Assembly: GCA_900239685.1 (NCBI GenBank)
Contig: OENT01000050.1
Coordinates: 208,725 to 272,724, forward strand
Reading direction: 5' to 3'
Length of the DNA stretch: 64,000 bases
From: Rotaria macrura
Lineage: Eukaryota > Rotifera > Eurotatoria > Philodinida > Philodinidae
The notes beneath the pieces were generated by a model. The model saw nothing but the letters and a program-made list of their open reading frames with translations, searched no databases and was not told where the DNA came from. Of this stretch, positions 51,570 through 63,934 are shown piece after piece. The position numbers and the translations under genes are program-made. Each line of letters opens with the position of its first letter. The stretch's first letter is position 1.

Positions 51570-52296
51570 ATGACTCGATCCACCACTAGCAATCTCAACA
51601 GCGGACTAAATGTTCGCGGTCGAATAACTAAAGCAAAGAATGTTGGCCGTGTATCGTAAATATTTCCTTTTTTCTTTGATTATAACCATTGTAGAAATAA
51701 TCGATAGAATTCTAAAACGACCATCTACAGCTCGAAATACTATTACGAACAACAATAAACAAGCTAATGCACGTAATCGTACTCGTTCGTCTGTTCGTGC
51801 TACTTCAATGGCACGTACTCGTTTGAGTACGAATAATAGTAAAAAACGAAATGTATGCAGTAATGCAAACAAGAGCCGATCGTCAATTCGAAATGTTCAT
51901 GTGTTAAACAATAATGCAGCTCGACACGGACGTTCGTCAAATGCATCACGAGGAACAAGTAGATCAAGAAAAAATTTAGCATCAGTTGATGCACGAAAGA
52001 GAAAGACAAAGAGCAACATTACGGGTCGTCTAAATAATAAGAAGAAAACTGCAACGCGTGGTAAGAATAATAACAATAATAATCGACGACGACAATTAGT
52101 ACCTGATCAACAAAGTATCACTGCTTTTTTCTTTCGAAAGTGCTAATATTTAATGGTCATTTTCTCGTGAAATTTATTTTTAGAGAAAAAGAAAAAGACA
52201 ACAAGTGTTTCGTCTTTAATATCGACAACACCATCAAGTTCAATTCGACCGGATGATGATTTTCATCGAGAATCAAATTTTGGAACGAATGAATAG
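51570..52296 (+). CDS. Small Arg/Ser/Asn-rich basic protein, possible PCNA-binding isoform
   Basis: Exon 1 is 51570-51655 (MTRSTTSNLNSGLNVRGRIT) and exon 2 starts at 51708. Two ends are possible. Splicing a strong GTAAGA donor at 52061 to TTTTTAG at 52183 joins exon 3 (52184-52296), giving 183 residues ending SNFGTNE. Reading through the donor gives a 174-residue form that stops at 52146 and ends in QQSITAFFFRKC. That tail matches the PIP-box pattern Q-x-x-I-x-x-F-F with basic flanks, the PCNA-binding motif of p21 and PAF15. The body is highly basic and low in hydrophobics, so it is probably disordered and nuclear. PAF15 is similarly small, basic and PIP-containing, but homology cannot be shown. 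The exon 2 acceptor at 51707 was chosen because the nearer one upstream gives a stop. Confidence 0.6.
52061..52183 (+). other. Optional intron that carries a PIP box when retained
   Basis: 123 nt with a consensus donor (GTAAGAAT) and a T-rich acceptor. Retained, it encodes about 28 residues, including QQSITAFF, then stops. Spliced out, the frame continues into a Ser/Thr-rich tail. Confidence 0.4.
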
Positions 52297-52857
52297 AATA
52301 CAGAAAATAATATGTGTCGATCTACAAGCCGAGTTTTTGTCGATGCCGATTTTGAAAACATTTCTTTTGTCTTTATTTTTGTTTGCTTCGTTTTATTTTT
52401 TTTTCTCACTAACGAAAATTAGGCGTCATTCTCATTTTCGATGTGTCAAACAGCTATGAATACAACTGACTATACGTTAATAGAGTATTCACTAAAGTGA
52501 ATTGTCCTATGACCAATTATCACGAAGATCAACAATGAGATCAACTTATTCATGGAAGAACAATTTGATTCGATTCATAAACAAGATAAAAATGTTTAAT
52601 TTCAAAGAAACAAAAATATTCCACAGATAAATATTCGTTTTGAAATCGTCACTGTCAATTATATGTAACAGTGAATGCATTTCCTTGAGTTCCTTAATTA
52701 ATCGTAACATCATGCATATGATTAACATTTAGTTTTATCATCAACTAGCAGAACAAGAAATAATTCCACTGTATTTATTGTATCATGATAAATGAAACTC
52801 AAATGTAACATATCGACTTAATTATGAGAACACTTAGTAGCATTCATTATTGTTGAT
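52297..52857. other. Intergenic, no gene seen
   Basis: 3' flank of the basic protein gene; no repeat or ORF of interest. Confidence 0.4.
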
Positions 52858-53031
52858 TTATTTGTACTTGAAACTGTTGGCAGGCATCAATGGATCATCT
52901 TGTATAATCATCAAGCCATCGTCACTAGATAGTTTGATATCAGTTTCAGAAGAAAAAACAAGACTAAAAGCTTTTGGTTTTTTTTTGTATCCGGTAGTCG
53001 AATACTTTTGATCCATCATAGTAGTATCCAT
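52858..53031 (-). CDS. Hypothetical 57-residue ORF
   Basis: An ATG-to-stop ORF with Lys-rich start and a mixed acidic/hydrophobic tail (SSETDIKLSSDDGLMIIQDD). The composition is more protein-like than most short ORFs here, so it may be a real small gene or the last exon of something decayed. A 19-A tract lies upstream at 53173-53191. No family recognised. Confidence 0.22.
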   Translation of the reverse strand: MDTTMMDQKYSTTGYKKKPKAFSLVFSSETDIKLSSDDGLMIIQDDPLMPANSFKYK

Positions 53032-54738
53032 ATCGGAGATATATTTATGTATAAAAACTAAGTGAATATATACCAGCTTCCTAGTTAGACTATCAAAGTT
53101 CAACGAGATATGTGATTTCAAATGCTTGTTCCTCACGATTGATAGATATTACAAGTATGGACACATTTTGATAAAAAAAAAAAAAAAAAAATAATCCGTG
53201 ATACTGACTAGAGTTACAATATCAGATTTCCATAGTTGATTCATAGATGTTTATTTTGTGTCTAATTATTAGTCATGAATCCTCTTTCATCCATATTAGC
53301 AGGTATCATTTGTTTTGATACCTAATGCAAAATTTGATGTAATAGAAGTAATTGGTTACGAGTACTTCTTTTATTCGCCTTCTTTTCAGATTTAAGTAAA
53401 ATTTTTAGTCACTTATCATTTCCATTTTGAGTTTTATGAGAAAAAATTCACTTGTATTGCCTGAAGTTATTTGAGTATTTTTTTCTCTTTTTTATTTGAA
53501 TCCGAGAATAAGTAATGGGTGTCGCGTATAGATCATGTCAAAAAGACACACTCTTTTCTTTTTTTTTTGTTGTACTCTTCAAGTCATTGTCAATGACCAT
53601 CCGTGTGGAAATGTAGAAACAATGTTTTTCACTTTGCATTGCCTTAAGGCTTTACTTCTGGTTGAGTAACTAGACAGACTAGTTTTCTTCATCGTCTTTT
53701 TTATCCTCTTTTTTTTTCTTATTCCTCATTGGTTTGAGTCAAAAAGTGTCTTGCCTTTCTAACAAATCATGGAACGAGGAATGGCAATATATGTGCGCAC
53801 ATCATGTTAACGATGACAAGTGAGAGAAAAGCGACAGAGAGGAAAAAAGGAGAAATACTCAACTGAACATTTTTCTCATCATTTATTTAGTAATACCAAT
53901 GCGTGTTTGCAATGTAATATGAAACGACTTCAAAAAAAAGAAACGAAGTGTGTGCCACAAACTTAGCATTATTGTTTCAATAGAGTTGCTCGAATGACTA
54001 AACATTTAGATGTATGTCTATGTGAAAGAAATAATTCATGGTAGCAAATGGATCTTTAATTATCGGTCTCATCGGGGAATGTTCACATTTTTCTTTCGAA
54101 TTAGATGAATGATAAATAATTTACCTGGAATAACATTGCCGTGATGCTTTCATAGAAATAAAGAGAAATTTGAGATCGGCTATTTTACTAATATACCGTG
54201 CATGTCTACATCTATCAAAAAGATAACAAATCGTCATGAAGTGTCTAATCTCTTTGATAATATTTTACGAGCATATAGAAAAAAAAACATATGCTAGCGC
54301 GCATAATCAATATAAAGAAAAACAAACACTTTCGACGAAAAATGTATGTTCCCCAACTAAATTTGATGGTCAAGAAAAAAAAAACTCAAAAAAAGAAAGA
54401 AAAAGAGAAAAGAAAAGATGTGAATGGAGGAGAGATAGTTTTCTTTTTATTTTCTCAAGCCTAGTAAAGTGTTACTAAAAAGAGGCGAAGACAATGGAGA
54501 CGGAAACAGTAAACGCGTAAAAAAACGAGAAAAAGAAAGTAGTGATAAGAAGAAGCAGAAGATCATTTGAAACGGAAAAGCTAGTGAGACACGCACACAT
54601 CCATTCGATCTAGTCTCGATCTCTCTAGTCAAGTGTTTAAAAGTAATTTTTGCTTGAGGCTATCAACGTATTTTCTTTTGGTTTATAACTACAAAAGACA
54701 AAACAATATATTGATACATAGATACATTTTCGACGATT
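53032..54738. other. Upstream region of the NR2E nuclear receptor gene
   Basis: 1.7 kb without a gene. Notable are a 19-A tract (53173-53191), T-rich tracts near 53560 and 53705, and a purine-only stretch around 54367-54420. Likely holds the receptor promoter and 5' UTR. Confidence 0.4.
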
Positions 54739-56850
54739 ATGCCAGGTAGGAATTGATGATGAGACGTGAAGCAAAATTAACAAAAGTCACTTATGACTTT
54801 CTAATCTCATACGGATATCATTCATAAAAGTTACAATATTTTTTTCATGTTCTCATAGGTGAACGTTTGTTGAATGTTTTATGTGCCGTATGTGGTGATC
54901 GATCATCTGGTAAACATTATGGAATCTATAGTTGCGATGGTAATTTTGTAAAACTTAACTTTTACACAATCGTATAGTAATACATTATTAGCTAATCTGT
55001 TTTGATTCTCAAACTGTGAAGTTGATTTATGATAGGATCTTGTAAAACTAGATTATTAAATGATGCAGAGTATTTTGTCATTGACTTTATGAATGATTTT
55101 CCGATTGAATACAAGAAATGTTGAAAAAATATTCTGTTCCCCTACATGTTTTAAATGTTTGCTATCATATAGACAGTTGAGGTTGATCTATCTCAAGAAG
55201 GAACAAAAAGATAGTCATCGTACAATTGTCATGGGAGTTTTATAAACGATAAAAAGTAAGTGTGTGCAATTAAAAGAAAACGTTAGAGGAGAAGACCAAA
55301 CAAATGTATGAGACTTATTTTTAAAAGAAAAATCTTTTCTTTTCTTTTCTTTATGAACAAAACCTACTGTATCTTCGATAGATATAGAAAAAATATATCA
55401 TTCTGTATGACACAGTATTATATAATTCTCTGATATTTACTATGACATCGTGTCATTCGTCTTTTACTAAGATCTGTGAGGAAAACGTGACGACCAATCC
55501 AATTTTTTTTTCATTCATATATATTCGTCATTGTTACTTGATTTTAACGTTGATGATTTTCAGCCATGTCTGATTATTACTATTGAGTTTGATTCGTTCA
55601 GGTTGTTCGGGCTTTTTCAAACGAAGCATTCATCGACATCGCCACTACGTATGTAAAGCTCAAGGTGAATTGAAAGATAAATGTCCTGTCGATAAGACTC
55701 ATCGAAATCAATGTCGATCTTGTCGATTGGCACGATGTTTCTTAGTCAATATGAATAAAGATGGTAATTGATACGCTGGATATTTTCTATTGAAAAACAA
55801 AACAAGCAAAACTTTCGTTTCTTTAGCTGTACAACACGAACGTGGACCACGTAAAGCAAAGCAGAAAATTCTTAGTGTGTCCAGTATGATTTTACCGAAT
55901 TCCAATGGACAAACGGCACCACCTGTTGCTTGTTCATCGTCTCCGACAATAGCAAACATTCCAACGACATCGGTCTCAAATCATTTCACTCGAAAACCTA
56001 AACTTCTTCCAATACAACAACATCAACTATCGTCTATACCATCACTTGACAATTACAATCCATTCCCAACGATTATTAATCAAGTAATCCGAAAAAATAA
56101 AACTAATCACTTTGTTTTCACTTGTCAATTAATCGTATTCTTTATTTTAATAGATTACATTATATGAAGCAGCAGCACGTCTTCTGTTCACCATGACGAA
56201 TTGGTTAGAAACGGTACCTTCATTTAAACTTCTTCCTACAGATGATCAAGTAAATAGAATCGTGTATTATTTCCAACTAATTGCTTTGTTTTAGCGTTCA
56301 CTTCTTGAAGAAAATTGGCATCATCTTCTGATTGTTAATTTAAGTCAATGGATGGTACCTATAATGGCTATTCAACTTACTAACAGTACACTTTCACAAA
56401 CAGACCTCATGGAAATACAACGGCTATGTGATTGTATTTATAAATTACGATCACTTGCATTAGATGCTTTTGAGTATACATATATCAAAACTCTTTCACT
56501 CTATCAATCATCAGGTATATTTTCATGCTAGGAAAAAAAACCAGCAGCAGACGAGAAATATTCACTGGGATTTTCGTTTTCTCTTCATAGTTAAACCATT
56601 GATTAATCAGAGTCATATTGATGCTTGTCAAGAACATGTTCTTTTCGTACTACGCACAAGTTTAATGTCGCATTCAGCAACAACATATTCGATAAAATTC
56701 AGTCAACTTGTTGGAATACTTCAAATGATCAATCAACTATCATCGAGCAGTGTACAACGTATTTTATTTCCAAGTATTACGAATGATGTCCCGGTTGGCA
56801 AAATTCTTTGGGAACTTTATCGATCGAAATCAAGTGAAACAACAATCTAA
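54739..56850 (+). CDS. NR2E-type (tailless/TLX-like) nuclear receptor
   Basis: Seven exons (54739-54745, 54859-54939, 55602-55763, 55827-56083, 56154-56249, 56295-56514, 56591-56850) give 360 residues. The DNA-binding domain begins almost at the N terminus: [18 protein letters not shown] (Cys11, 14, 28, 31), P-box CDGCS, then [19 protein letters not shown] and [15 protein letters not shown], all signatures of NR2E1/NR2E3. The second finger has nine residues between its first two Cys (47 and 57); TLX has seven and most receptors five. The ligand-binding domain (about 170-350) begins [12 protein letters not shown] and ends with an AF2-like helix ([14 protein letters not shown]). TLX represses transcription in neural and eye progenitors. 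NR2E1 versus NR2E3 cannot be settled by eye. Confidence 0.9.
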
Positions 56851-58379
56851 AAGCGCATCATTATTTAAAAAAAACTGTCATTTTTCATTCTAGTCATTGT
56901 TTTTTTTCCTTACCTTCGTTTTTTTTCCTCGATTATAAATAAATATTATTGCACACTCTTCACCCATACTTTTTGCTCTCTAATTATTATCATGCATAAA
57001 TACTGAAGTACCTGTAGAAGTTCACCTAAATTTTCCGGAGGAAACTATCGATTCACGATGAGTATCTTTTTGTTCTAAGGATGTGAGAGTCTATTGGTAC
57101 GTCGACAAGTAATAGCAAAATTCGTAATATGAACAGCACCTGCTTTGTTTCTTATATGACCAAACGAAAAAACAATTACAAAACATGATCATGGGAAACA
57201 CATGAAAACAAATATTGAATTAATTCTGAAGGCATTCAAAAGCAAATAAAATTAGACAACAGTAATCGTACTCGATGTCAAATCTGATTGTTCATGCGTT
57301 AAGAACTAGTCACATCATCACATAAGGATTATGAGTAGTAATTGAATATAGTGGGAAGAAGAAAGCAGTTTTCCAGTGTAGAAAATAAGCGATTGAAATC
57401 AAACATAACTGAAAGATATTCAAAATTGAACGTCTCTACACAATGAATTTATATTTTCAGATCTATTGAAATATTGCCGGCATCCGAAGTTTATAGAATT
57501 TAATTCCAATGATAATATCTATTTCACTTCAATAATATCGATACGAAACAAAATTAAATCACTTCAGTTTTTGGATCTCTACAAAACAATTATTATTCGT
57601 GAATCTTGTGTACTAGACAAGTAGAAACATCTTGAAACCTTCTCATGTGTCGATAAACTGTAAATGAGGAAGGCTTACGTAAACATTCCAATGTTAATTT
57701 CGATTACAAATCTTGTCTCAGTAACACTCGTCAAATAGTTCATCCCTGGTTTTTGAATCGTCATTACGATCTCTCGCAAATATATATATATGATTGCTGT
57801 CTGTCAAGATAGTAACTATATGTGGCAATGGCTACCAAACCTGTACCCTATTGTACTTGATATTTTCTAGGCTAAATATCAGTCGTGTAAACTCCATATA
57901 CGAACAATGATGTCGTTTGATAATTAGCTGGTTCATCAGTGATAGCTACTGCACACAGTTAATCATGGAATACGTTGAATATTTGTCTACAACTAGACTT
58001 TTCTTGTGTCTCATTCCAAAATTTTTGCAGAACTGGACAAATGCTCAGCAGGCTATAACGACTTTCTTTCAAGAGTCTAGGAGCTTCTGGTGTAAGCACT
58101 TTTTTGTATTATCTTTAGTAAGATGATCAATATTTAATAAGACATAGATATGTGACATTCTTGAGTGATAATAAACTAGATGATACCTAGAGAGACTAAA
58201 TTTACACAGAAAACTACATAATACATGACACATCGATAGATTTCAGTCATGAAAAATAAACCTTTATCAAACAAAACCTTAATGCCAATAATCGACATGT
58301 AACATCATAGTGACACCGTAAATTTATAATCGTATTCTAATAACGAATATTTTACAATGAAAAACATATTTTCTAGCCG
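56851..58379. other. Gene-poor stretch after the NR2E gene
   Basis: After the 3' UTR no gene is supportable. A short stretch near 58030-58090 reads like a protein fragment (NWTNAQQAITTFFQES) but has no context. Confidence 0.35.
56938..56943 (+). terminator. Polyadenylation signal AATAAA of the NR2E gene
   Basis: AATAAA 88 bases after the stop codon in a T-rich context. Confidence 0.45.
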
Positions 58380-59368
58380 AGATTTGATTCTCAAGTCAAA
58401 CTGGCAAAATCTGAATTTATAAACTCTTATCATGTTAGCCTAATTATGGATGGTAAAAGATTTCATGATTGTCAAATTAATTATAATTCATATAAAATGA
58501 ATTTTGGATCAATATTGAAGTAAGATTTCGATCTGATGTATTGTCTAATTGATCTATTAATTATTATATCATTAAAATTATCGGACGATGATAAATTACC
58601 TGAAGTCATATAAAATATTTATGAAACACTTTCAAATCAATACATTAAATCGATTGAAATCTTTGCATTTAATTAAAATAAATGGTCAAGAGTTGGAAGA
58701 TTTAATAAAGCATATCATAGACAGTTCACTACATTCTATTGAACTTGAAGATCGACAATATTTTACACTGTTAAATTCATCAACAATATCAATTCTATAT
58801 AGAATTTTATGACTAGAGACTATTAGAAAAATTAATCTAGGTATGAGATCTTATGACAGAAATTAGTTTCAAGAATCAATATGTATCAATTTATACGAAT
58901 AATTGAAAAAACAAATCGATTACAATTTATCAATCTTAAAAATTTTACAACGACAGCTTCACATGAAATTTCTTGTAAAATAAAATTGTTAAAAGAATTG
59001 AAATCATTGAAATAGAAGAAAGTGAATTGATTATGGAAAAAATTCAATTGTTACTTTCATTCATGGATGAACTTATTTATTTTAAATTAGTTGGTTATAC
59101 AAATATTATTGAAAAGATTGTTCTTGATAATCGATTAGAAGAAGTTTTTCAAAATAAATTAACAATTTTAAAAACTTTTCAATTTTTATTCGATTTTCCT
59201 CATATGAAATAGCAAGGCATAATTTCATAATCGATTCATTTATTAAACAATTTCAAAATTCACATTTGATATCTCATTTAAATTGTTTGATCAATGGTGA
59301 TCTTATTAGAAATTCCAATTAAATTCATTTATATTCTATGCCTTGCGTGTATCATGTGTTTAAATACT

Positions 59369-59376
59369 TTAATCAA
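59369..59376 (+). repeat. Target-site duplication TTAATCAA, left copy
   Basis: Identical to the copy at 59594-59601 on the other side of the MITE. Confidence 0.88.
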
Positions 59377-59593
59377 CAGGGGCGTACCGAAGTCTCGAGA
59401 GCAGGGAGGGAGTGGGTGGGTGGGTAACCAACACCCATCTCAATATTTCAAAAGCAGGGGGGCGTAAGGTCTTTATTCATATCAATTCAGCAACTATAGT
59501 CCCCAGAAAAGAGCTTTTTTCAATTTTTTTGTCCCAAAAACACAAAATTTTCAAAAGCAGGGGGCGTTACGCCCCTCTGTTGGTACGCCCCTG
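59377..59593. mobile_element. 217-bp hAT-like MITE
   Basis: Starts CAGGGGCGTACC and ends in its exact reverse complement GGTACGCCCCTG. It is flanked by perfect 8-bp direct repeats TTAATCAA (59369-59376 and 59594-59601). An 8-bp duplication and CAGGGG-type ends are typical of the hAT superfamily. It has no coding capacity. Inside are two copies of TTTCAAAAGCAGGGGG (59446 and 59549), a TGGG run near 59413 and a GGGGCGTTACGCCCC palindrome near the right end. It is clearly more GC-rich than its surroundings. Transposition would depend on a transposase encoded elsewhere. Confidence 0.9.
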
Positions 59594-59601
59594 TTAATCA
59601 A
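59594..59601 (+). repeat. Target-site duplication TTAATCAA, right copy
   Basis: Identical to the copy at 59369-59376. Confidence 0.88.
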
Positions 59602-60691
59602 CTAGACATGGTTTTATTATCAGCATCAATAGTGTCAAATGCTTTAGATCATAAATTTCATATTGTTGATCAATTTGAGTTAAATCTCAAAGATTTAGAA
59701 ATAAAATCTACGCAAATAAAGGTTTATTGTTGGTTTTATTTATATTTTTGAGAGAAATATTTTTCTTGATGCGACTGCTAGATATATGAAGAACAAATAA
59801 ACTTCTATCGATATCGGAATGTGTAGAAGATTTTCCCTGCTAATCTTTTGTTGACGTGATGCGATTCGTTGTAGCTGCGTCTAGTTTAGTCTAGAAATAT
59901 TTTGTTTTTATTCATGCTCTGTAAAGACTCATCGTGCATTACCCTTCGATTTGAATCATTCTAATTCTGAAATTACGCTTCTTTGTTTCAAAAAAACGTT
60001 CCAGAATCGTTCGTGCTCTTATCGAGTCTTTGAAATCTCTTCATTTCAAGATTTTAAATTCCATGTTGAATATTTTTAATGCCAACTACGTATGTTGTAC
60101 ACCATCTAAATTTTCATAGACGACTTAAACCCATAATAAGTAATATACTATTCTATTTTCTAAAGAAAAAGACTAGCCTTCCAAAATTTCAGGCTATTCG
60201 CGATTAAGTAGTACTTATAAATTTACTGATAATGTCAAAATGAGTCAATTAAACCAAAATGAAAAAGAACAATAGTGAAGATTAAATCGATTTTTACAGG
60301 CACAAACATAAATATTTGACTTCTTTAGAATGGTGAAAAAGATCATCGATTATTTGCAAATCTGAAGTATTTAAAATTAACAGTGCATGATCAATGCTTA
60401 TTAGATTGTCTTAAATTACTTACAAAGTCGATTCATTTAGAAAAATTAGTATTAATTCTGTGTTCTCGCGGTAATTATCTCAATTCGATGTTAAAGAATT
60501 TTTCAAGTTTTCTAAAAGATTTATCAAATCTAAATTCCCTTGAAATATTTAATCGTTGGCATGGAATATTTTCATCTATTGATATTAATTGTTTTTGTTC
60601 CCATATATCAATCAATATAAGAAATCTTGATATTATCTATCAATTTGGATTTCAAAAAAATGCAAGCAAACCAATCATCATAAGCGTATAA

Positions 60692-63600
60692 AGTTAATCA
60701 ATTAATTGTAAATCTTTTTTATGTTTTCAAATAAACAATAAAAAATTCTATACGATATAAGAACCTATTCAACATGAAAATGTAAATGTATTTTGAGATC
60801 ATCAGAATTAATAAAATGATTTAATAAGCTTTCAAAACATCTATCGGTCAAATTATTTTGATAATGATCGTGTTTTTTTCTACTGAAGAATCAGTGGAAC
60901 GTGTTCTTGACATACGACTATATCAAAGGCAAATAAAATATTGACACTCTGCTATGAAAATAATTTGAGATCGGCATGGGAATCGTCACCGCCACTAAAT
61001 TAATGATTTAAGCCTGTAATGAAATATTACAGATTATAGCAATACATTATAGAAAGAATTTTGAAAAAAAAACATACAAGGTGATGAAGGTACTAGAGAT
61101 CCAGTTTAGTCCACTTTACTCCAATTCCAACTTCACCGAGAGAAATTTTCTCTTGTGTCAATAACCCCAAACCATGTATGTTAAAAGATGCAAGAACTTA
61201 AAGGGTAGCTGTGGGTGTGATTTTAGATAAACAAGAAACATACCACGTACACCCATCGTGGAAACAAGGTCGATCAACTGGTTTGAATGTTATGGTTGCC
61301 ATGTTCTGACGATCAATTATTTTCGAATACTTGATTGAGCAAACATAAATGACCACCGAAAGCAAGATAAATTTCTATCATTGAGTGTCCAACTAGTAGT
61401 GCTAAATGAATGTTCTTGAATCGATTTATATATGTAATGGTTTTCGATTTTTGTTAAATATGGGAGGGAATGTTGATGTTATGTATCATTTATTTGCATT
61501 CATAACAATGTTATTCGATGATATTCATTGATGTTTCGCATGATTCATTTGTATACGATGATGGTGATATTGTTCGTTTATGATATTCACGTTGATATTT
61601 ATAGCATGAATGACGAAATGGTTTGGATTGATTACTGTGTGAGATGGTAAATTGTTTTGGAATTAGTGAATGTGTGATGGACCTTCTTTAAGTGAGAAAC
61701 AAATAAAAGAAAAAGAGGAAGCATTATTCGATAGAAAATACCAACACGATATCTGAAGCGTTCCATTAATTGATGGTTATTTCGTATTCGAATACCTTCC
61801 TTCCGCTTCTAATGTGTTCTAGGCATCGATGGCTAAACTCAAAATTAGGTTCGTGTTGACTTTTTATCTCTATCAAATTATTGTACTTTGAAAAGGATAG
61901 ATTTCATTTTGTATTAACAAGTCATTAAAATATTTTAATAAGTTGTATTTCAAAAAAGACAGGAATTCCATAATCGAACAACTCATTTCAATGTAATTAA
62001 CATAAAAATCAATCGGATGGCATAAAGGCTTCTTTGAAGAAATGAATCAAGCTACTCTACCTAAACTGGTATCGATCAATTGTGCATCAGTGTCATAAGT
62101 CAATTTATGATAATAGTTCCCTTGGCAGTCTATTTTCTGTCAGTATTCAAAATCAGTCTCAGATTAGATTTTCCGAAGCACTACGCAACTTTCCATCTAC
62201 AAGAAAAATAGCTCAAATACAATAAAAGAATAAGTGTGATCTTTGACTCTAAGGCGGTCTCATGCTTCTCACGTATGGAATAGTTTTTCAATAGGATTTT
62301 GACACAAACTGAATGTAATATTGGCGACGAACGCGAAGAAAATACATGGAAGGAAAGATTTCTGTGTTTTGTGAGTTCGAAAACGTTCACTAAATTGAGT
62401 AAAATCTACTTCAATATTGCAAAAGCATTGAATTTGGCGACGAATTCAACAAGAATATTCTTTATTTAATATGTTTTAAATTATACTCTAGAACGATGAG
62501 CATCCTACTTATAACTGTAACAATGTGGGGAAAATCGAGAACATCAACGTTCAATAATAACTTCATCTATATTGGCATCTGCAGAATCGCATTTCCTATG
62601 GTTTTTATAACATGGTTCTTTGCCATTTCGATCATTTCTTCATTTGACTAGGAATCCCATAATTTATTCGATCGAAACGATTGATAGATATTCTCCAAAA
62701 AATGTTCATCAATTTTTTTTTCTAATTAAAGAACTAGATTGCATAGAAAGTACATACCAAAGACAAAACTACACTTCGCATTACTTTTTGTTGTTTAGAC
62801 GGTTAGATTGAATTTGAATTCATAAAGTGTTGATAGTCAGTATGAAATTTATTACCTAAATATGGTATACCAATAAGATGGCTACATCGAGCAACAATTT
62901 TTATTGCTGGTCACCTACATAGAAGATTAATTCTCATACAATCGAAGTGTTGGCATAACAACAATTTAAATCGTTGCATTCTTTTTGTGAATTTTTACTA
63001 GTAGTGCCCGCCGCAGTAACTGAAACAGTTTTACGATTGTCATCTATATTGATATAGGAATTGGTATAGTTATGGAATGTGGTGAACATAGTTGTGCTTC
63101 ATGTCGAAGAACGTGAGTAGAATCAAATAAGAGAAAGGTAAATAAAAAATTGTCTATTTTATGTTGTACAAGATAAACAGTAAGTACATCTGTAATTTGA
63201 TTCATGGTTCAGTTGAGGAAGGTTGTAGTGATTATTTTCATATGAAATTTGCACCATCATCAGAAGAGATATATGAATCAACTACTGTGTTATAGCTAGG
63301 CAACCATGTACCGTATGAAAAGATCTATTAAGATTTCTATTGATACTAACTATAATTATATTCTCAATACAGGCTCAACCTTGGCGAAATAATTATTCAA
63401 ACACGACTATCGTAGTAATTAAGGAGAACTCTATTTTCATACATGAGAAGGTATATCTTAATCTATGTGGCCCTTTTTCAGTTCGTGATTCATAGTTCTT
63501 TTCGATAACGTTTTATTTGTAGACACACTTCAGTAAAGGGATCGTTTTTCCTAAGATCTTATCAGAATCAAATTGACTCAGTTAATTATGCACACATGTC

Positions 63601-63934
63601 TCGATCGATTCTTCCCATCGATAATAAATCTCATTGGGAATATACTTATAGAAGTAAGTATAGAGCTCGAAATATTCTTAGCAAAGAAGTTTTTCAGTAA
63701 AAAGACTTTAGCCATTTAACTGAGACCGAAGAAACTTCTCAAGATTCTATTTTGGAAAAATGCTTTCCGAGCTGTCTTCTGTGTTACTTTGTGTACTTGA
63801 CAATACACAGTGATCTGTACTCATGTTAGACAGCATGCCGGATAGCATAATCTTTCTTTGAATGATACAAAAAAGTAATCAGAAAAGAGTAATTAATTGA
63901 ATCTACTGATGGAACAATTATCTAGAATACCCCA
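60692..63934. other. Gene-poor terminal stretch
   Basis: No supportable gene. TTGGCGACGA occurs twice, at 62321-62330 and 62433-62442, and resembles LTR-retrotransposon primer-binding sites; it may mark element debris. The segment 61080-61280 is less AT-rich and contains GGGTGTGA and ACACCC motifs, but no terminal repeats were found. Confidence 0.35.

Larger units (their letters stand above)
58380..60691 (+). pseudogene. Decayed leucine-rich-repeat family gene, split by a MITE
   Basis: Several consecutive plus-strand pieces share the Leu/Ile-rich, Asn/Lys/Phe-rich style of LRR-type (F-box-like) families: about 58400-58515, 58560-58812 (LNRLKSLHLIKINGQELEDL), 58880-59000 (NRLQFINLKNFTTTA), then after a frameshift 59000-59212, another shift into 59218-59325, an in-frame TAA near 59319, then 59330-59376. 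The last piece continues after the MITE at 59602 (LDMVLLSASIVSNALDHKF). A further open segment at 60326-60691 (LFANLKYLKLTVHDQCLLD; HLEKLVLIL) could be a downstream exon. Frameshifts, stops and an insertion make an active gene unlikely. No F-box is visible in what remains. Family name is uncertain; the pseudogene status is well supported. Confidence 0.6.

Noticed and set aside
61080-61280. Less AT-rich block with GGGTGTGA and ACACCC, considered as telomere-like or transposon sequence
   Set aside because: No tandem array and no terminal repeats or target duplication were visible.
62620-62811. 63-residue plus-strand ORF
   Set aside because: No protein-like pattern or context in a gene-poor region.
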